Position numbers and translations under genes: made by a program | Notes under the pieces: model-generated | Databases searched by the model: none | Told to the model about the DNA's origin: nothing | Seen by the model: the letters and a program-made list of their open reading frames with translations, nothing else | Part shown: piece by piece, positions 36,963 through 47,661 of the stretch | How positions within the stretch are numbered: position 1 is the stretch's first letter | Layout of the letters: the number at the start of each line of letters is the position of its first letter | DNA from: Amoebidium appalachense | Lineage: Eukaryota; Ichthyosporea | Direction: 5' to 3' | Length of the DNA: 64,000 nt | Assembly (NCBI GenBank): GCA_963693365.1 | Contig: CAVNZM010000001.1 | Coordinates: 9,424,001 to 9,488,000 of the forward strand

Positions 36963-38430
36963 TAGTGGGGGGAAGACCGGGAGTGCAGGTCAGACACAGC
37001 ACCCGTGTTGTCGCATAAAATACGGACATGGTGGGTGGACCAGGAGGGGGCCCAGAGGGCCACGGCGGCTGCGATGGCCAGGAGTTCGATGACGGAAGAA
37101 CCGAGTTTACCCTCATGAGCATAGAGGGCTTGGGTGGAGGGGGACCAGGGCATGAAGAACCATTGGTCGAGCCAGTGGCCTCCTAGACCCACCGATCCGG
37201 CAGCATCAGTGGCCAGGGTGGTGTATGTGGGGGGTGTGATGAGGTGCACCCCATTCCATGATGTGAGGAACTGGTGCCATTCGGCTATGTCGGCCCGGGC
37301 GGCAGCAGTCAGTCGTATGTGGTGGTGGCCGGCAAGGTGTGGGTGGGTCCGGAGAAGGGCCCATAGGCGCTGGGAGAAGGCCCTCCCGGGGGGAACCAGC
37401 TGGGCACACCAGGTGAGTTTGCCGAGGAGGGACTGGAGGTCCCGAATGGTGATGGTGGGCTTTGGGTGGGAAGTGAGGTCGAGTAGGTCCGAGAGCTTGG
37501 AAGCCGGGATTCGTGCCTCCATGGTGATGGAGTCGAATTCGATACCGATGAAGACGACACGGGTAGCCGGGCCCTGCATCTTGTCTTCGGAGATGGCAAT
37601 GTGCAGCTCTCGGCAGAGTTGCAGGAAGGTGGATAGGTGAAGTTGGCACTGCTCTTGTGTGGGGGCGACTATAACTTCCAGTCGTCTACGTAGTGGCGGA
37701 TGAGGGTAATACCGTGCTGGTGTGCCAGCCACTGTAGGGTGGCCGCGATCCGTTCCCAGATGGCTGGGCTAGATTTCAGGCCGAAGGGCAGTCTGGTTTC
37801 AACGTAAAAATGCCCTTGCCATTTGAATGCCATTAAGTGGTGGTCTTCCGGTCGGATGGGCATGTGCCGGAAGGCAGCCTGCACATCTGCCACGGCCATG
37901 TAGCAGCCGGGGCCTGCGTCGAGAATGAGTTGGGTGACATCCCGGGCGCGAATGTACTGAAGTTCGTCGGGGTAGGTGATGCTGTCATTGACACTGCTAC
38001 CCCGGGGCCAGGAGAGGTGGTGGATTCGACGGTACTTGGGGGGGTTCCCTTTCTTGGTAACGGCGCCGATGGGGGAGGAACGGTGGACCGGAAATTCGTC
38101 AAAGAATTGGGCCGGGGAGAGGGGGCCGCGCAGGTGGCCGAGGGCGACTTCTTTGGCAATATCCACCGTGATAGCGGCAGCTGCCTCCGGGGTGGTGGGT
38201 AGGTTGGGGCCCACCCGAGAGGTGGAGGGGCCGCGATAGCCGATGTCGACGCCGAATTCGACATCGTGGAGGAGTTGTGCGGCGAATGGTTGGTCCGGGT
38301 AGGAGGCCAGCAGTTCCCGGAGGCGGGAGGTGTCAATGTGGTGCTGGGGCAGCGGGCGGGCCTCCGGGTCTGAGCCTCGGGGGAAGGGGTGGTTAGCAAG
38401 GGTGGTGTACCCTTGGGGAGATCCCGGCAG

Positions 38431-38470
<40 letters not shown>

Positions 38471-38565
38471 CAGGGCCCCGGGGGGTTAGAGTAGGGCAGC
38501 TGGGCCCAAGTGAGGGTTGGCAGGGAGGGCAGCGGGGCCCTGTGCAGGGGAATGTGCCCGAGCAC
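36963..38565 (-). pseudogene. RT-RNase H of the truncated YR retroelement (frameshifted)
   Basis: The upstream frame (37669-38565) holds RT motifs RRIHHLSWPRGSSVNDSITY, MAVADVQAAFRHMPI, VETRLPFGLKSSPAIWERI and the catalytic RHYVDDW. A stop follows at KL and the protein continues one frame over (36963-37700) with VIVAPTQEQC, GIEFDSITMEARIP, SLLGKLTWCAQLVPPGRAF and RNase H blocks TDAAGSVGLGGHW, VIELLAIAAAVALW and ILCDNTGAV. The RNase H end and recombinase are lost. A poly-G run at 38430-38466 makes the N-terminal start uncertain. One frameshift and truncation make it inactive. Confidence 0.8.
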
Positions 38566-38870
38566 GCGGGGGTGTGGGCGGACACAGAGGTAGAAGAAGG
38601 GGGGGGGAGGGAGTGCTAGGTGAGTGTAAGGGGGGGGGGGGGGAGGCTCGTGGGATGGGGGGGGGGGGAGTAAAATTATGTGCAGTGGCCAGAATAAACG
38701 TCTTTGTGTAGGGACATTTATTCTTGACGCGCGCGGGCGCCGTAGTTGGCCTGCGAAATTTTGTACTCAGCCCTATTGGCCCGTTCTCCCGAGCTCCGTT
38801 TCCCTGTACTCGTGTGTCCTAGCTCCTAACCCCTATGTTCTAGAGCTGTGTGTGTGGGTGTGCGCGTAGA

Positions 38871-40040
38871 CTAGGCATTGTGCTTGCCGTCTTTGCGGGG
38901 GTGTGTGCCAGAGCAGAGCGGACACACGTGGGAGAAGGGGCAGGGCTGCTTAGCGCAGGACCGACCGTTAATGTGGAAATTCCTGCAGTGCGTCGCGGGT
39001 AGATCCACGGGTCGGGCCGGTTTTGCCGGGCCGGGTTGCGGGCCGGGGCGGTTAGGGGTTTGACCCCCGCCGGGCTTGTGGGGCGGCTTAAAGCCGTCAA
39101 GACCACAGCCGGGCTTGGGGTACATGGGGCAGGCCGCGCTGGGGTGGTCGGGGAAGCCACAGCGCTGACATGCGTCCGGGATGAGCAGAGTGGGTGGCAG
39201 GAGGAGATCCTGGTGGAGTTGGGCGAGCAGGTTGGGACACTCGATCGGAGCCCGACCCTGCTGGTGGGCAACGGTGCGGGCGTATACGTCATAGTTGTGG
39301 ATCTGGGCCCACGGGTATCGGGTGCTGAGGCGAGTGATGTGCTGAGTCCAAAGTACGTCTTTGTCCGTGGGGAGGCCGAGGTGGTGCTTGGCGGCCATGT
39401 AATGGGTCCAAGCTTGGATCCAAATGACGAGTGAACGCAGGGGAACGGGTTTGTCTTGGCGAAAAGTCTCGATGCTGCCGTCGTCGGCCATGCGCAGATG
39501 CTGACCTTTCTTTGATGGGGCCAGGAGGGCGGCGGGGGTGAACTTATACAGGTCGACGAAACGATTGGCGCGCAAATCTGCCAGCACATCCGCGGGGGGA
39601 AGCGGGAGTGTGCCCGGCTGAATGTCGCCAGTGTTCTCACCTCTGATGGGGGGCGCGGGCAGGGCAGGTAGGTCTAGGTCAGGGCCGAGATGCAGCCCCG
39701 GGGAAACCTCCCCGGGTGTGGAGGGCGCGGCGGGGGGTGCGGGAGGGTCGCGGTTGGTGAGAGCAGCCAGGACGCCAGCCATCTGGGTGCTGATGGCGGT
39801 GAGGGCGGCCAGGACGGCGTCTTGAGAAGTCATCTGCGGGGACGGCAGGGCCTGAGGGGGGACTTCAGGAGTGTAGGGGAGAGTAGCCGGCGGGTCCGGG
39901 TCCGTGGTGGTATGGGCCGCTGGAGGCGCGTCAGTGTCCGCGGGAGCGTTGGTCAGCCTGTGGCGGAGGTCGCTGCGGGTCAGGCGCTTAGGTGCCGCGG
40001 CAGGGGCGGCTGCTGAGGCCTGGCGCTTTTTCGGCGGCAT
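38871..40040 (-). CDS. Gag-like protein of the truncated YR retroelement
   Basis: An intact frame of about 390 residues if started at MPPKKRQASAA (ATG at 40038-40040); an in-frame ATG 72 bases further upstream gives an unlikely hydrophobic leader. Basic N-terminus, Pro/Ala-rich linker, a central alpha-helical region (SLVIWIQAWTHYMAAKHHLG) and C-terminal zinc fingers CQRCGFPDHPSAAC and CRNFHINGRSCAKQPCPFSH, then CPLCSGTH. Zinc-finger Gag-like ORF1 proteins are standard in DIRS/Ngaro elements and bind the element RNA. The region 38566-38870 between Gag and RT is G-rich without other signal. Confidence 0.75.
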   Translation of the reverse strand: MPPKKRQASAAAPAAAPKRLTRSDLRHRLTNAPADTDAPPAAHTTTDPDPPATLPYTPEVPPQALPSPQMTSQDAVLAALTAISTQMAGVLAALTNRDPPAPPAAPSTPGEVSPGLHLGPDLDLPALPAPPIRGENTGDIQPGTLPLPPADVLADLRANRFVDLYKFTPAALLAPSKKGQHLRMADDGSIETFRQDKPVPLRSLVIWIQAWTHYMAAKHHLGLPTDKDVLWTQHITRLSTRYPWAQIHNYDVYARTVAHQQGRAPIECPNLLAQLHQDLLLPPTLLIPDACQRCGFPDHPSAACPMYPKPGCGLDGFKPPHKPGGGQTPNRPGPQPGPAKPARPVDLPATHCRNFHINGRSCAKQPCPFSHVCPLCSGTHPRKDGKHNA

Positions 40041-40334
40041 GCTGACCGGCGTAGGGAAAGATAGGGAGAATGAAAAGGAATATATAGCTGTAAGGCTGTG
40101 GATGCTAAACACAGAAGATGTGTTTGTAGCTTGCTGATCTGCTAAAAACTGTCGTGCTTATATACCTAAGCCTACCGATCTGAGCCAATCAAAAATCGAT
40201 CTAGTGATATGTGAAATCTGATCCGAGCCAATCATAACTCGGTCTAGTGATCTGTGGTATCTGATGTTTTGACTGGCTAATAGGTGCCCGTGTGCGGGCA
40301 GCCAACCGCTAACTGCTAAAACACGAAATGAAGC
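40041..40334. other. Junction between the two minus-strand retroelements
   Basis: A 5' leader-like region with repeated GAGCCAATCA-type motifs and TCTAGTGAT twice (40180-40260), possibly promoter or terminal-repeat sequence of the YR element. No second copy of it was found, so the element boundary is not defined. Confidence 0.35.
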
Positions 40335-40892
40335 CTACATGGTTATGTTGGTATCGAACACCCATCCTACGTGTTTACCCAGAAAAATATTTATGTCAAT
40401 AATTTCCACAAATAAAACCTTGCTGCTCTCCTCCAACCTTATCTGCCAAAAAGCTGCTTTTAAATCAAGTTTAGCAAAGTGAGTATAGCCGTGCAGCTGT
40501 GAAAGCTGCTCGTCTATGTTAGGGAGAGGCCATTGGTCTGCCTTAGTGATCCGATTCAGAGCCCTGTAATCGTTCACTAGACGCCAAGACCCGTTGGGCT
40601 TCTTAACCAATAGCACCGGACTTCTCCACGGACTCGAACTATGCTCCACATGACCCTTTTTTAACATATCACTCACTATTATTAGCGCATCCGACAATTT
40701 ATACTGCTCCATTCTATAACTAGGCATCACTACCGGCCTATTATCACCTGTGTCGATCTGCATTTCAAACCCTTTAACGAAGCCTACTTCGTTATCATCG
40801 GCCAGAAATGCAAACCGAGTCCTATCAAATAACTTAGCTAGCAATTTCTTCTGTTCTACCGTCCAATCCCCCTCCTTCATACCAAACGGCAA
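40335..40892 (-). pseudogene. Ty3/Gypsy reverse transcriptase, N-terminal half
   Basis: The frame gives the typical Gypsy pre-RT segment (FEMQIDTGDNRPVVMPSYRM) and RT blocks KKGHVEHSSSPWRSPVLLVK, GSWRLVNDYRALNRITK and THFAKLDLKAAFWQIRL. Homology stops at about 40420, before the YVDD active site, and unrelated residues run to the stop. RNase H and integrase are absent from the window, so pol is truncated. Confidence 0.85.
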
Positions 40893-41430
40893 TACTAACT
40901 CCGGATTACCCCCATCACAAGTGGATGCATCCTAATTCACCGGAGTGCCACTTAACATTTCACCTCCTGTATTACATCGGTGCTGCTCGGGGTGAGGTTG
41001 AGGTACCTCCGGATATAGGCGGTCACCCTTAGCACCCCCCCTCCCCCCGGCACACCCATGCCCCCGGGCAATTCCTGATGAGTTAGTGCATGTATGTGGG
41101 GGGCCAGGTCTGTGGCCACCCTGCCCCCCACGGTGTTGGTTAACCCGTCAGATCCACGGGTTAGACCAACACCCTCCCCCCCTGCTTGCACATTCTCACA
41201 CCCGGGGTGACCCTCCTTCCTCTTGGGGGTCGGGTGAGTGGGACCGGTGCTGTCCCGGTCCCCCCCCCCATCGTGTCGGGTGACATTTTGGTGGCTAACG
41301 TTAAATAAAGTTGTTCCCCCTCCTCCTGAGTCACCCTTCGAGCCGGCATCCTCCTTTTGGGTAATAAGAGAGACCTCTATACTACCAATCTCATTAGTGA
41401 AACTACCGACGGAAACACCTGACCTAATCA

Positions 41431-42503
41431 CTATAGGCCGGGCTCGATGCCCGGATTCACTAATTCTATTTCTATTGTCTTATCCGGCCATACCCTACTA
41501 AGGGTCCATTGAGCCACCTCCTGAAATGGGGTTTTCGGAGTAAAAACCCCTAAATTCCCTATCCTAACATGATTGCCGGCCCGGACACGTACCGTTTGGC
41601 ACCGATAAGGCTCGATTACTACTTCAGCTACCGTTCTAGCACCAGACTGATAACCGTCGAGCCCATCATGGGTTTTAATTTTAACGCCGGACTGCAATTC
41701 TAAAACATTCGTACGTTCAAACAAAGCATTCACATGTCTACGGAAAAATGGGGCTCCCAACAAAACACTTTGAGCTAAATCCTTAACCACATAACAAGCA
41801 ATATGCATAGCCTGGCCACCTATCTCACACGGCAACACACAAACACCTTCCACAGACATACTACTATTATTAGCACTACCTAAGGCTGTGCTAGAAGCAT
41901 CTAAAATAGGAATTTCCCCCCGGCCTGATTAAAACGACGAATAAACGAAGCATGCACACAATTAACCTGAGCCCCTCCATCGAGCAAAGCAACAGCCTTC
42001 AACTTACCATCAGCTAACCATATGTCTATATAATGCCGGCTAAAACCAACTAAATCCTCCTCCAATTCAAGCAACACATCATCACTCACACCCAATCCCT
42101 GCCCACGAAGACTCACACCCTCGATACCTACGTGCAACATACCTACCTGTGGTGCCTGCACGGGTGGGGTGGGGTGTGTATGTGATGTGGGTGGTGGTGG
42201 AGTGTGTGTGTGTGGTGTGTGGGTGGGTGGTGTGTGTGTGTTTGGTGTATGTGTGGGTGTGTGTGTGGGTGTAGGTGTGTCTGCAACCGTCGTATGTTGT
42301 TGTGGTGGTGTGTTTCTACGTGTCTGTGCCTTCCCCCCCCTTCCCCCTTTACTCGTGTGTGTCCCCCCCCCTCCCGGAAACAATGGCACCGAAACCCCCT
42401 CCGGTGTGGTTAGAACAAACACCGGGTTGGGACAAGAAACACTGAGACCATCCACTTGTGGCTGGGGAACCTCCCCCAACCACAAAACATTCACACCATT
42501 CAT
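41431..42503 (-). pseudogene. Gypsy protease region (frameshifted)
   Basis: The upstream frame (41901-42503) ends with a retropepsin-like core KAVALLDGGAQVNCVHASFI (DGGA in place of the usual DTGA). It terminates at a run of six C (minus-strand G). Moving one base there continues EIPILDASSTALGS into the next frame (41431-41859), which holds VLPCEIGGQAMHIACYVV and SVLLGAPFFRRH, the second half of an aspartic protease fold. The frameshift is in a homopolymer, so it may be a real mutation or a sequence error. The stretch to RT (40893-41430) has only a Gly/Thr-rich frame of unknown role. Confidence 0.6.
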
Positions 42504-42731
42504 ACCTTTGGTAGTCTAAGAGTCACCCCACAAACATTCATGCCATACCACCTCGACGCTGTCTTGAGGACCCACGACGATGCCCGGCTCCCACACGTAT
42601 CGGGGCGGTGAGGGGGCAAAGGGAAGCTTAACCTGGGGTGGGGGAGGGTGAAGGTTCTCTGCAACCTGGGGGGGACCGATACTGTCCCCCCCCCCTCCCT
42701 TAGTGACCCCAGCTTCCCCCTCCCCCGGAAC

Positions 42732-44075
42732 TCAATAGCTCTTGTAACTACGGCAATATGCAGCAGAGTGCCCTTGCCGGCCACAAAAGTAACATGCACC
42801 AAAGAAGGGGCCAGGGGGGACTTCAAAACCTTGGCGCAAAGCATAACCGGGAGCCCGGTCATGCTGGGGGGGCCCACCGTGTGCACCACGGCCCCCCCCT
42901 TCCCCCCCCTGCCCCCCTCGGCCTCTCTCACCACCATTTCCACCCCTCCCTCTACCCTGCCCACCACCACGAGCAAGATAAGGGGCAAACCTCTCGGTGA
43001 ACTGCTGCTGTTGTCCTCCACGTCCACCGCGCCCACGACCGCCGTGTCCACCCCGGTCGCCGCCACGGCCACCCCGGAAGCCGAAGCCCCCGCGGCCAGA
43101 GAAGACGGCCTGGGAGAGCTCGGCAACCTGCTTGACCAACATGGTGAGTGCATCTGGCTGTTCACCCTCTTTTTTCTCTTTTTCCCCCTTCTGTCCACTC
43201 TCCTTCTTTTTCTTGTCTACTTCCATCACCTCCTTTTTATCCCTCTTATTGAACTTCACCTCGTGCATGGCAAGCAAGTGACGTTTAACATGCAACACCA
43301 CCTCATCTACATCATCATGCTCCCCAAACATGCGTGCAGTGTCTGTGTTTACGGAGAGAGCCTTACGAGCAAACTCGAACTTTTCCCTATCACTCACGTC
43401 ACCAGCTAACTCACTGGCACAAAGGTCTTCAAAGACCCGATATTCCCTCTCAAAGAATGCACGAGCTTCTACGGGGGACATATCTAAAGTGGGAAAGGTA
43501 TACTTCCATTCTCGTAGCTGGGCCCTGAAGGTACGGCGCCGGTCGGCCGTCAGGTATCGGCCGACGAGCCGGGCCGTATACTCGCGCTCGTTTTCCGGCC
43601 GTGTGAAGGCCTCGAGCTCCCCGTCCACGTCGTCGGTGCTGCTCTCGTCCTCGTCGTCGGGGATGAATCGTGCGGCCAGACGTTTCTGGCCGAGTGTCCG
43701 GGACACCATCTCGTCCCTCCCCTCGTCGTACTGCTGCTCGTATATACGAGCCGTCACCTGGGGGGCCTGCTCGGCCCGGTACGGGTGCTCCTCCATCAGG
43801 GTGCATAGGTCGGCCATAGTCTTGTGGTCGATGCACTGCTTGATCATTAGGCACGAGGCCGCCACAGTGGGGGCCTTCTTTGTGTCTAACACTAGTGTGG
43901 GTGTGTTAGCTAGGAGTGTCCTAAGCCACCTAGGTATTTCCGAGTCGTGTTTGAGTGTAAAACTGAAAGCTGTGGTCTGTCTAACGTCTAGTGTATGAAC
44001 CTGTGGTACCTGTGTGTGCAGGGAGCTATCCTCCGCTGCCAATGCGTAGAACATATCTACGTTGAACTTAGCCAT
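42732..44075 (-). CDS. Gag of the Gypsy-like element
   Basis: An intact frame of about 447 residues from ATG at 44073-44075 (MAKFNVDMFYALAA). Acidic and helical capsid-like middle (RPENEREYTARLVGRYL, EWKYTFPTLDMSPVEARAFF), a Lys/Glu-rich hinge, an RGG/GRGG-rich RNA-binding segment and a C-terminal CCHC knuckle CYFCGRQGHSAAYC. Such Gag proteins package the element RNA into particles. The frame upstream of this ATG runs through a poly-Lys stretch coded by the 44116-44147 poly-T and is unlikely to be used. Confidence 0.8.
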   Translation of the reverse strand: MAKFNVDMFYALAAEDSSLHTQVPQVHTLDVRQTTAFSFTLKHDSEIPRWLRTLLANTPTLVLDTKKAPTVAASCLMIKQCIDHKTMADLCTLMEEHPYRAEQAPQVTARIYEQQYDEGRDEMVSRTLGQKRLAARFIPDDEDESSTDDVDGELEAFTRPENEREYTARLVGRYLTADRRRTFRAQLREWKYTFPTLDMSPVEARAFFEREYRVFEDLCASELAGDVSDREKFEFARKALSVNTDTARMFGEHDDVDEVVLHVKRHLLAMHEVKFNKRDKKEVMEVDKKKKESGQKGEKEKKEGEQPDALTMLVKQVAELSQAVFSGRGGFGFRGGRGGDRGGHGGRGRGGRGGQQQQFTERFAPYLARGGGQGRGRGGNGGERGRGGQGGEGGGRGAHGGPPQHDRAPGYALRQGFEVPPGPFFGACYFCGRQGHSAAYCRSYKSY

Positions 44076-44113
44076 TGTGTGGTGTGTGCCCGAACTCGTG
44101 TGGTTGTGTTTAT

Positions 44114-44149
<36 letters not shown>

Positions 44150-44251
44150 CTGTGTGTTTGAGGTGTAGCAACAGCCCAGAAGGAACTGTCACCGCGTTAC
44201 CCTAGCGCGAAAAACCGAACTAAAAGAAAGGTGTAGCTTGTCGTATCCTAT

Positions 44252-44744
44252 TGTGTATGTACTAGAGACGCGGCACTCTACTAAGTGTACACACACGAAA
44301 AGGAACGAACGTGTACGGAAAAACGGTAAAGTTTATTCAGACCAGGCTCCGACGGGCAAAACTTAGATCCGTACGGAATGAGGCTAAGTCGCAACTGAGG
44401 CCATCAAGGCCGTGCCCTCAAAGATCATCATCACCTGGCCCCCCTACGATGCCACATTCCAAACATTCCGATCTACTTTTATCGTGCGCCTGCACGAGCT
44501 AAGTTGATCTACTCAAACCAATATATTTATCCATGTCTCACCCCTCACCCTCCCCCTAGTGGCACCGCAGAGTCTAAATCTACATTTCATACTATCCTCC
44601 CCCCCCCTCCCTCCCCCCTTTCCTCTACATCGAAATATATAAATACGTTTGGCAACATACACTATCAAACCTTGCCAATACTTACAAAAGGGCTTCTGCC
44701 CGAACAATCACATTCCTAAGTCCTCCTACGATCTATCCTACACA
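44252..44744 (-). repeat. Probable 5' LTR of the Gypsy-like element
   Basis: A 493-bp segment bounded on the minus strand by TGTGTA ... TACACA, with a TATTTATATA promoter-like motif in its first half and AATAAA (GAATAAACTTT) in its second, ending about 176 bases before Gag. Boundaries rest on the TG/CA ends only. The second LTR is missing and no clear tRNA primer site was seen after it. Confidence 0.4.
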
Positions 44745-45895
44745 CTAATTAGAATTCTATTGGTCGGCTGCCCCGGCTGACGTGGTCCAATGCCCTGCGC
44801 CGGCAGAGGCAAGATGCACGCAGCTGTACAGCTATCTTGAGGCCCCGGACTTGATCTTGATGATCTGTGGACCCGGGCCACCCCCCCCCCCCCCCCCCCC
44901 GATCTCGATCGTAGACTTAGGCTGATCTGCTGAGACGGATTAGTATATGTCAGCCGGACTTCTTGTCCGTGGTGTCATCCCCTTTCCAGGGGGTGAGGTT
45001 GAGATACGCAGGTTTCTCCGACATGGTGATCAATCAGTCAGATGATGCGTGAGAGAGGAATCAGATCGGTATTCAAATTTGAATATTTTTGATTGCAGCG
45101 AGAGTATGTGTTGCGAGAGCGTGCGAAAATGGGCCTTTAACCTGTTGTTTTGTACGGGTCTAAGGGAGCAGAGTGCACAGAGGTGTCATGTAAAACACGA
45201 CTAACACATTAATGAGAGGGCAATCGGAGTTGTTCACGAGACATTGAAAGATTCAAACAACAACTGATTCTTTATTGTGCTCTCGGTTCCTTTTGTACTT
45301 GCGACTTATCACCTTATCACAACTAAAGAGGGAGAACCAATCGGTTCTATCAGAAGATAGAAAAACACATTCCGACAGAGCATACGCAATTTCCAACTTC
45401 CGATTAAACTAAAGTTTAGAAACTCTTACTTAAATAAATTAAGTAATTATACATCTAGTCACTATTAACTCACATATATATTTATGTTCGTCTCTATAAA
45501 GAAACTTATTTAAATACATATATTTCCTAATAGTCGACACCCTCAAAGTGAAGACACTTTGCAATAAACCGAATTCCATATATATCTATTGTCCAATCAC
45601 AACACACATATATTAATAGACAGGAATGCACAACACAATCTACAGATGTACTCGCTCGCGACTATTGGCGAGCCATCCTTTTGAGAACAAAACTAAGCCA
45701 TTTTGAAATAAAGGAAAGACAGCGAGTGTAGCTAGCTAATCACGCTACCTCTCAGATAAACAGAGGAGAGCAAACAGAAATAAAATACAATAAGTTCTTA
45801 TCAGGCAAGAGAGCCAGGTGTGCACAGATCTACAGATATCTGTGCTCACAGAAACAAGGGAGAGAGAGATACGGGGGGGGGGGGGGGGGGGGGGG

Positions 45896-45959
<64 letters not shown>

Positions 45960-46195
45960 ACAAAGAAGGAAAGCAGACACGAATACAAACAAGCTAAAAC
46001 ACATACATACTTCAAGGCTCTTGCTGTCATACATGGTGACGTATTCCAACAATCTTACCAGAGGCATGTAAAAGATTACGAAGGTTTAGTCCCGCTATTA
46101 TTAGTAACACATATTTGCTAACATAATACGTCTTAAACAATGAACATATGTAGTACGCGTGTACCTGTACGCGAAAGGCAAAGTCTAATTTATGG
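44745..46195. other. Intergenic AT-rich stretch with (GA)n
   Basis: No coding frame is supported. It contains a 20-base C run at 44881, AT-rich sequence at 45380-45620 with several TATATA motifs, poly-G (45874-45898) followed by (GA)n (45899-45958), and ends directly at repeat A1 of the YR element. A TGTTCACGAGAC start and minus-strand CAATAAAG near 45270 could belong to another decayed LTR, but no partner was found. Confidence 0.4.
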
Positions 46196-46472
46196 ATGTA
46201 CGTTTCATATGCGCAGCAGATGAAAGATGTTTCACGGATCACTTCGGGCGCAGGCAGCCGGGCGGCCCATGACGTCACGGGCCGCGGCGCCAGGCGCAGC
46301 CGCAGCGGCGGCTGACATCGGTCTGGCGCAGCGCCTGACGTCAGGTGCCACCAGCGCCGGTATTTCCGGCGCAGCACACTGCAGATGCAGGCCACCTTCG
46401 TTTCCGCCGTGTGCTGCACGTACGGTTTTTGTTAGCACGATTGCGTTTTCGGTGGCTAGCACACGGCGGCTC
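46196..46472 (+). repeat. Split direct repeat A1 of the YR element
   Basis: 277 bp starting ATGTACGTTTCATATGCGC and ending CACACGGCGGCTC, repeated as A2 at 51342-51618 with only a few differences. GC-rich, with TGACGTCA-like motifs (ATGACGTCACGG, CTGACGTCAGG). Gag starts five bases after it. Confidence 0.92.
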
Positions 46473-46476
46473 AAGT

Positions 46477-46549
46477 ATGGAAGTAGACCCAACAGACAAT
46501 GGCCCTGCAGCACAGGCAGGGCAGGAGGCGCGCCCTCCTGTGCAGGACG

Positions 46550-46600
<51 letters not shown>

Positions 46601-47661
46601 TTGCCCTGACCCCTGAGCTGGCAGCGACCATTCGCATGTTTGCTTCTGAGGTGGCCAACGCGACCCGTCAGGCCCTGCAGGCCAGCCCGGCCCCCCCTTC
46701 CCAGCAAGATCTTCTCCTGCGCGCCTTCCCCCACCTCGTCAACCTTGGCGGGGGCGGAACCGGTAGGAACCCCCCTGTCACGGGGCCCCCTGCCGCTGCG
46801 GCGGGGGCCGTGGATGCTGTAGAGCAACCCCCCGGCAACGCTAACAAGCGCCCCCGTGAGGAGGACCCTCAGGGCGGCGACATGCACCAGCTGCCTCCGC
46901 CGCCCAATGCCCTGCAACTGGCCGTTTGGGGGGCCAGCCAGCGCAGCCAGTCGAACCCACCCTGCCCCCACCTGTCCCCGGAGGTCCGGGGGGCTGCCAT
47001 CTTCGAGCCTATGCAGCATTTCGCTTTACTCGACCTGCTGCCGCCCACGGGCTCTTCTGTCCACACGCAGCGCCAGCCGGTTTCCCTGCCTGGCCTGCCT
47101 GCTGGCACGGTTGTGCTGCAGACGCCTGGCACCCAGCGCCAGCCCGCCCTGTGCCCGGACCTGCAGACCTACCTGCGCTGCATCTTGCAGCTGCTACGCC
47201 TACGCATCAACGCCGACGCCCCCGTCACGGCCCTGCTGGCCCACGCCGAGTTTGTGGTTACTGAGTTGGCACCCGAGTACCAGTGGGCTGCCATCATGCG
47301 CTGGGAGGATGCACACCGCCGGTCGTGCGCTGCCTCTGGCCGCCCACTCGACGCACCCGACGCTGTGCAGCTGGCCGTGTCCCTGTCTGGTGCCCGCCTG
47401 CACCAGGCACCCACCGCTCCCCGCACACCCCGGCAGCCTGCCTCTGGGGGGGCCACAGCCAGCCCTCGCGCCAGCCCGGCCCCTGCTGCGGATGAGATAT
47501 GCCGGGGCTTCAACACGGCCAAGGGCTGCACCAGGAAGGGACCCAACCCTTGCCGCTACAAGCACGCCTGCCTGAAGTGCGGCTCAGCGGCGCACGGCGC
47601 ACACGCCTGCCCTCCCAACCCAGCCAACGGGGCGGGGGAAGGGGGGGCCAACCCGGCTTAG
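46477..47661 (+). CDS. Gag-like ORF1 of the YR element, with polyglutamine
   Basis: 394 residues from ATG at 46477 (MEVDPTDNGPAAQAGQEARP), just after A1. A run of 15 CAG codons (46552-46596) gives poly-Gln near residues 26-40. A Pro/Ala-rich middle with KRPREE (possible nuclear signal) follows, then a helical region (LQTYLRCILQLLRLRINADA), and the C-terminal fingers CRGFNTAKGCTRKGPNPCRY and CLKCGSAAHGAHAC. This is the same CCCH-plus-CCHC plan as the Gag at 38871-40040. Overlaps the RT frame by about 160 bases. Confidence 0.8.

Larger units (their letters stand above)
36963..40040 (-). mobile_element. Truncated tyrosine-recombinase-type (DIRS/Ngaro) retroelement
   Basis: Gag (38871-40040) and RT-RNase H (36963-38565) lie on the minus strand in the usual 5'-3' order. 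Similarity stops inside RNase H at about 36963, where the sequence passes into poly-C/CT repeats, so the recombinase ORF and 3' repeats are missing. The RT and RNase H are close in sequence to those of the fuller element at 46196-51865. Confidence 0.75.
40420..44744 (-). mobile_element. 3'-truncated Ty3/Gypsy-like LTR retrotransposon
   Basis: From the 5' end on the minus strand: probable LTR (44252-44744), leader with poly-A, Gag (42732-44075), protease region (41431-42503) and partial RT (40420-40892). It is cut off within RT where the YR element begins, with no 3' LTR, RNase H or integrase. The order Gag-PR-RT and the RT sequence place it in Ty3/Gypsy. Confidence 0.75.

Noticed and set aside
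45230-45620. Additional LTR on the minus strand
   Set aside because: Suggestive AATAAA and TG/CA dinucleotides, but no inverted ends, partner or internal region could be defined.
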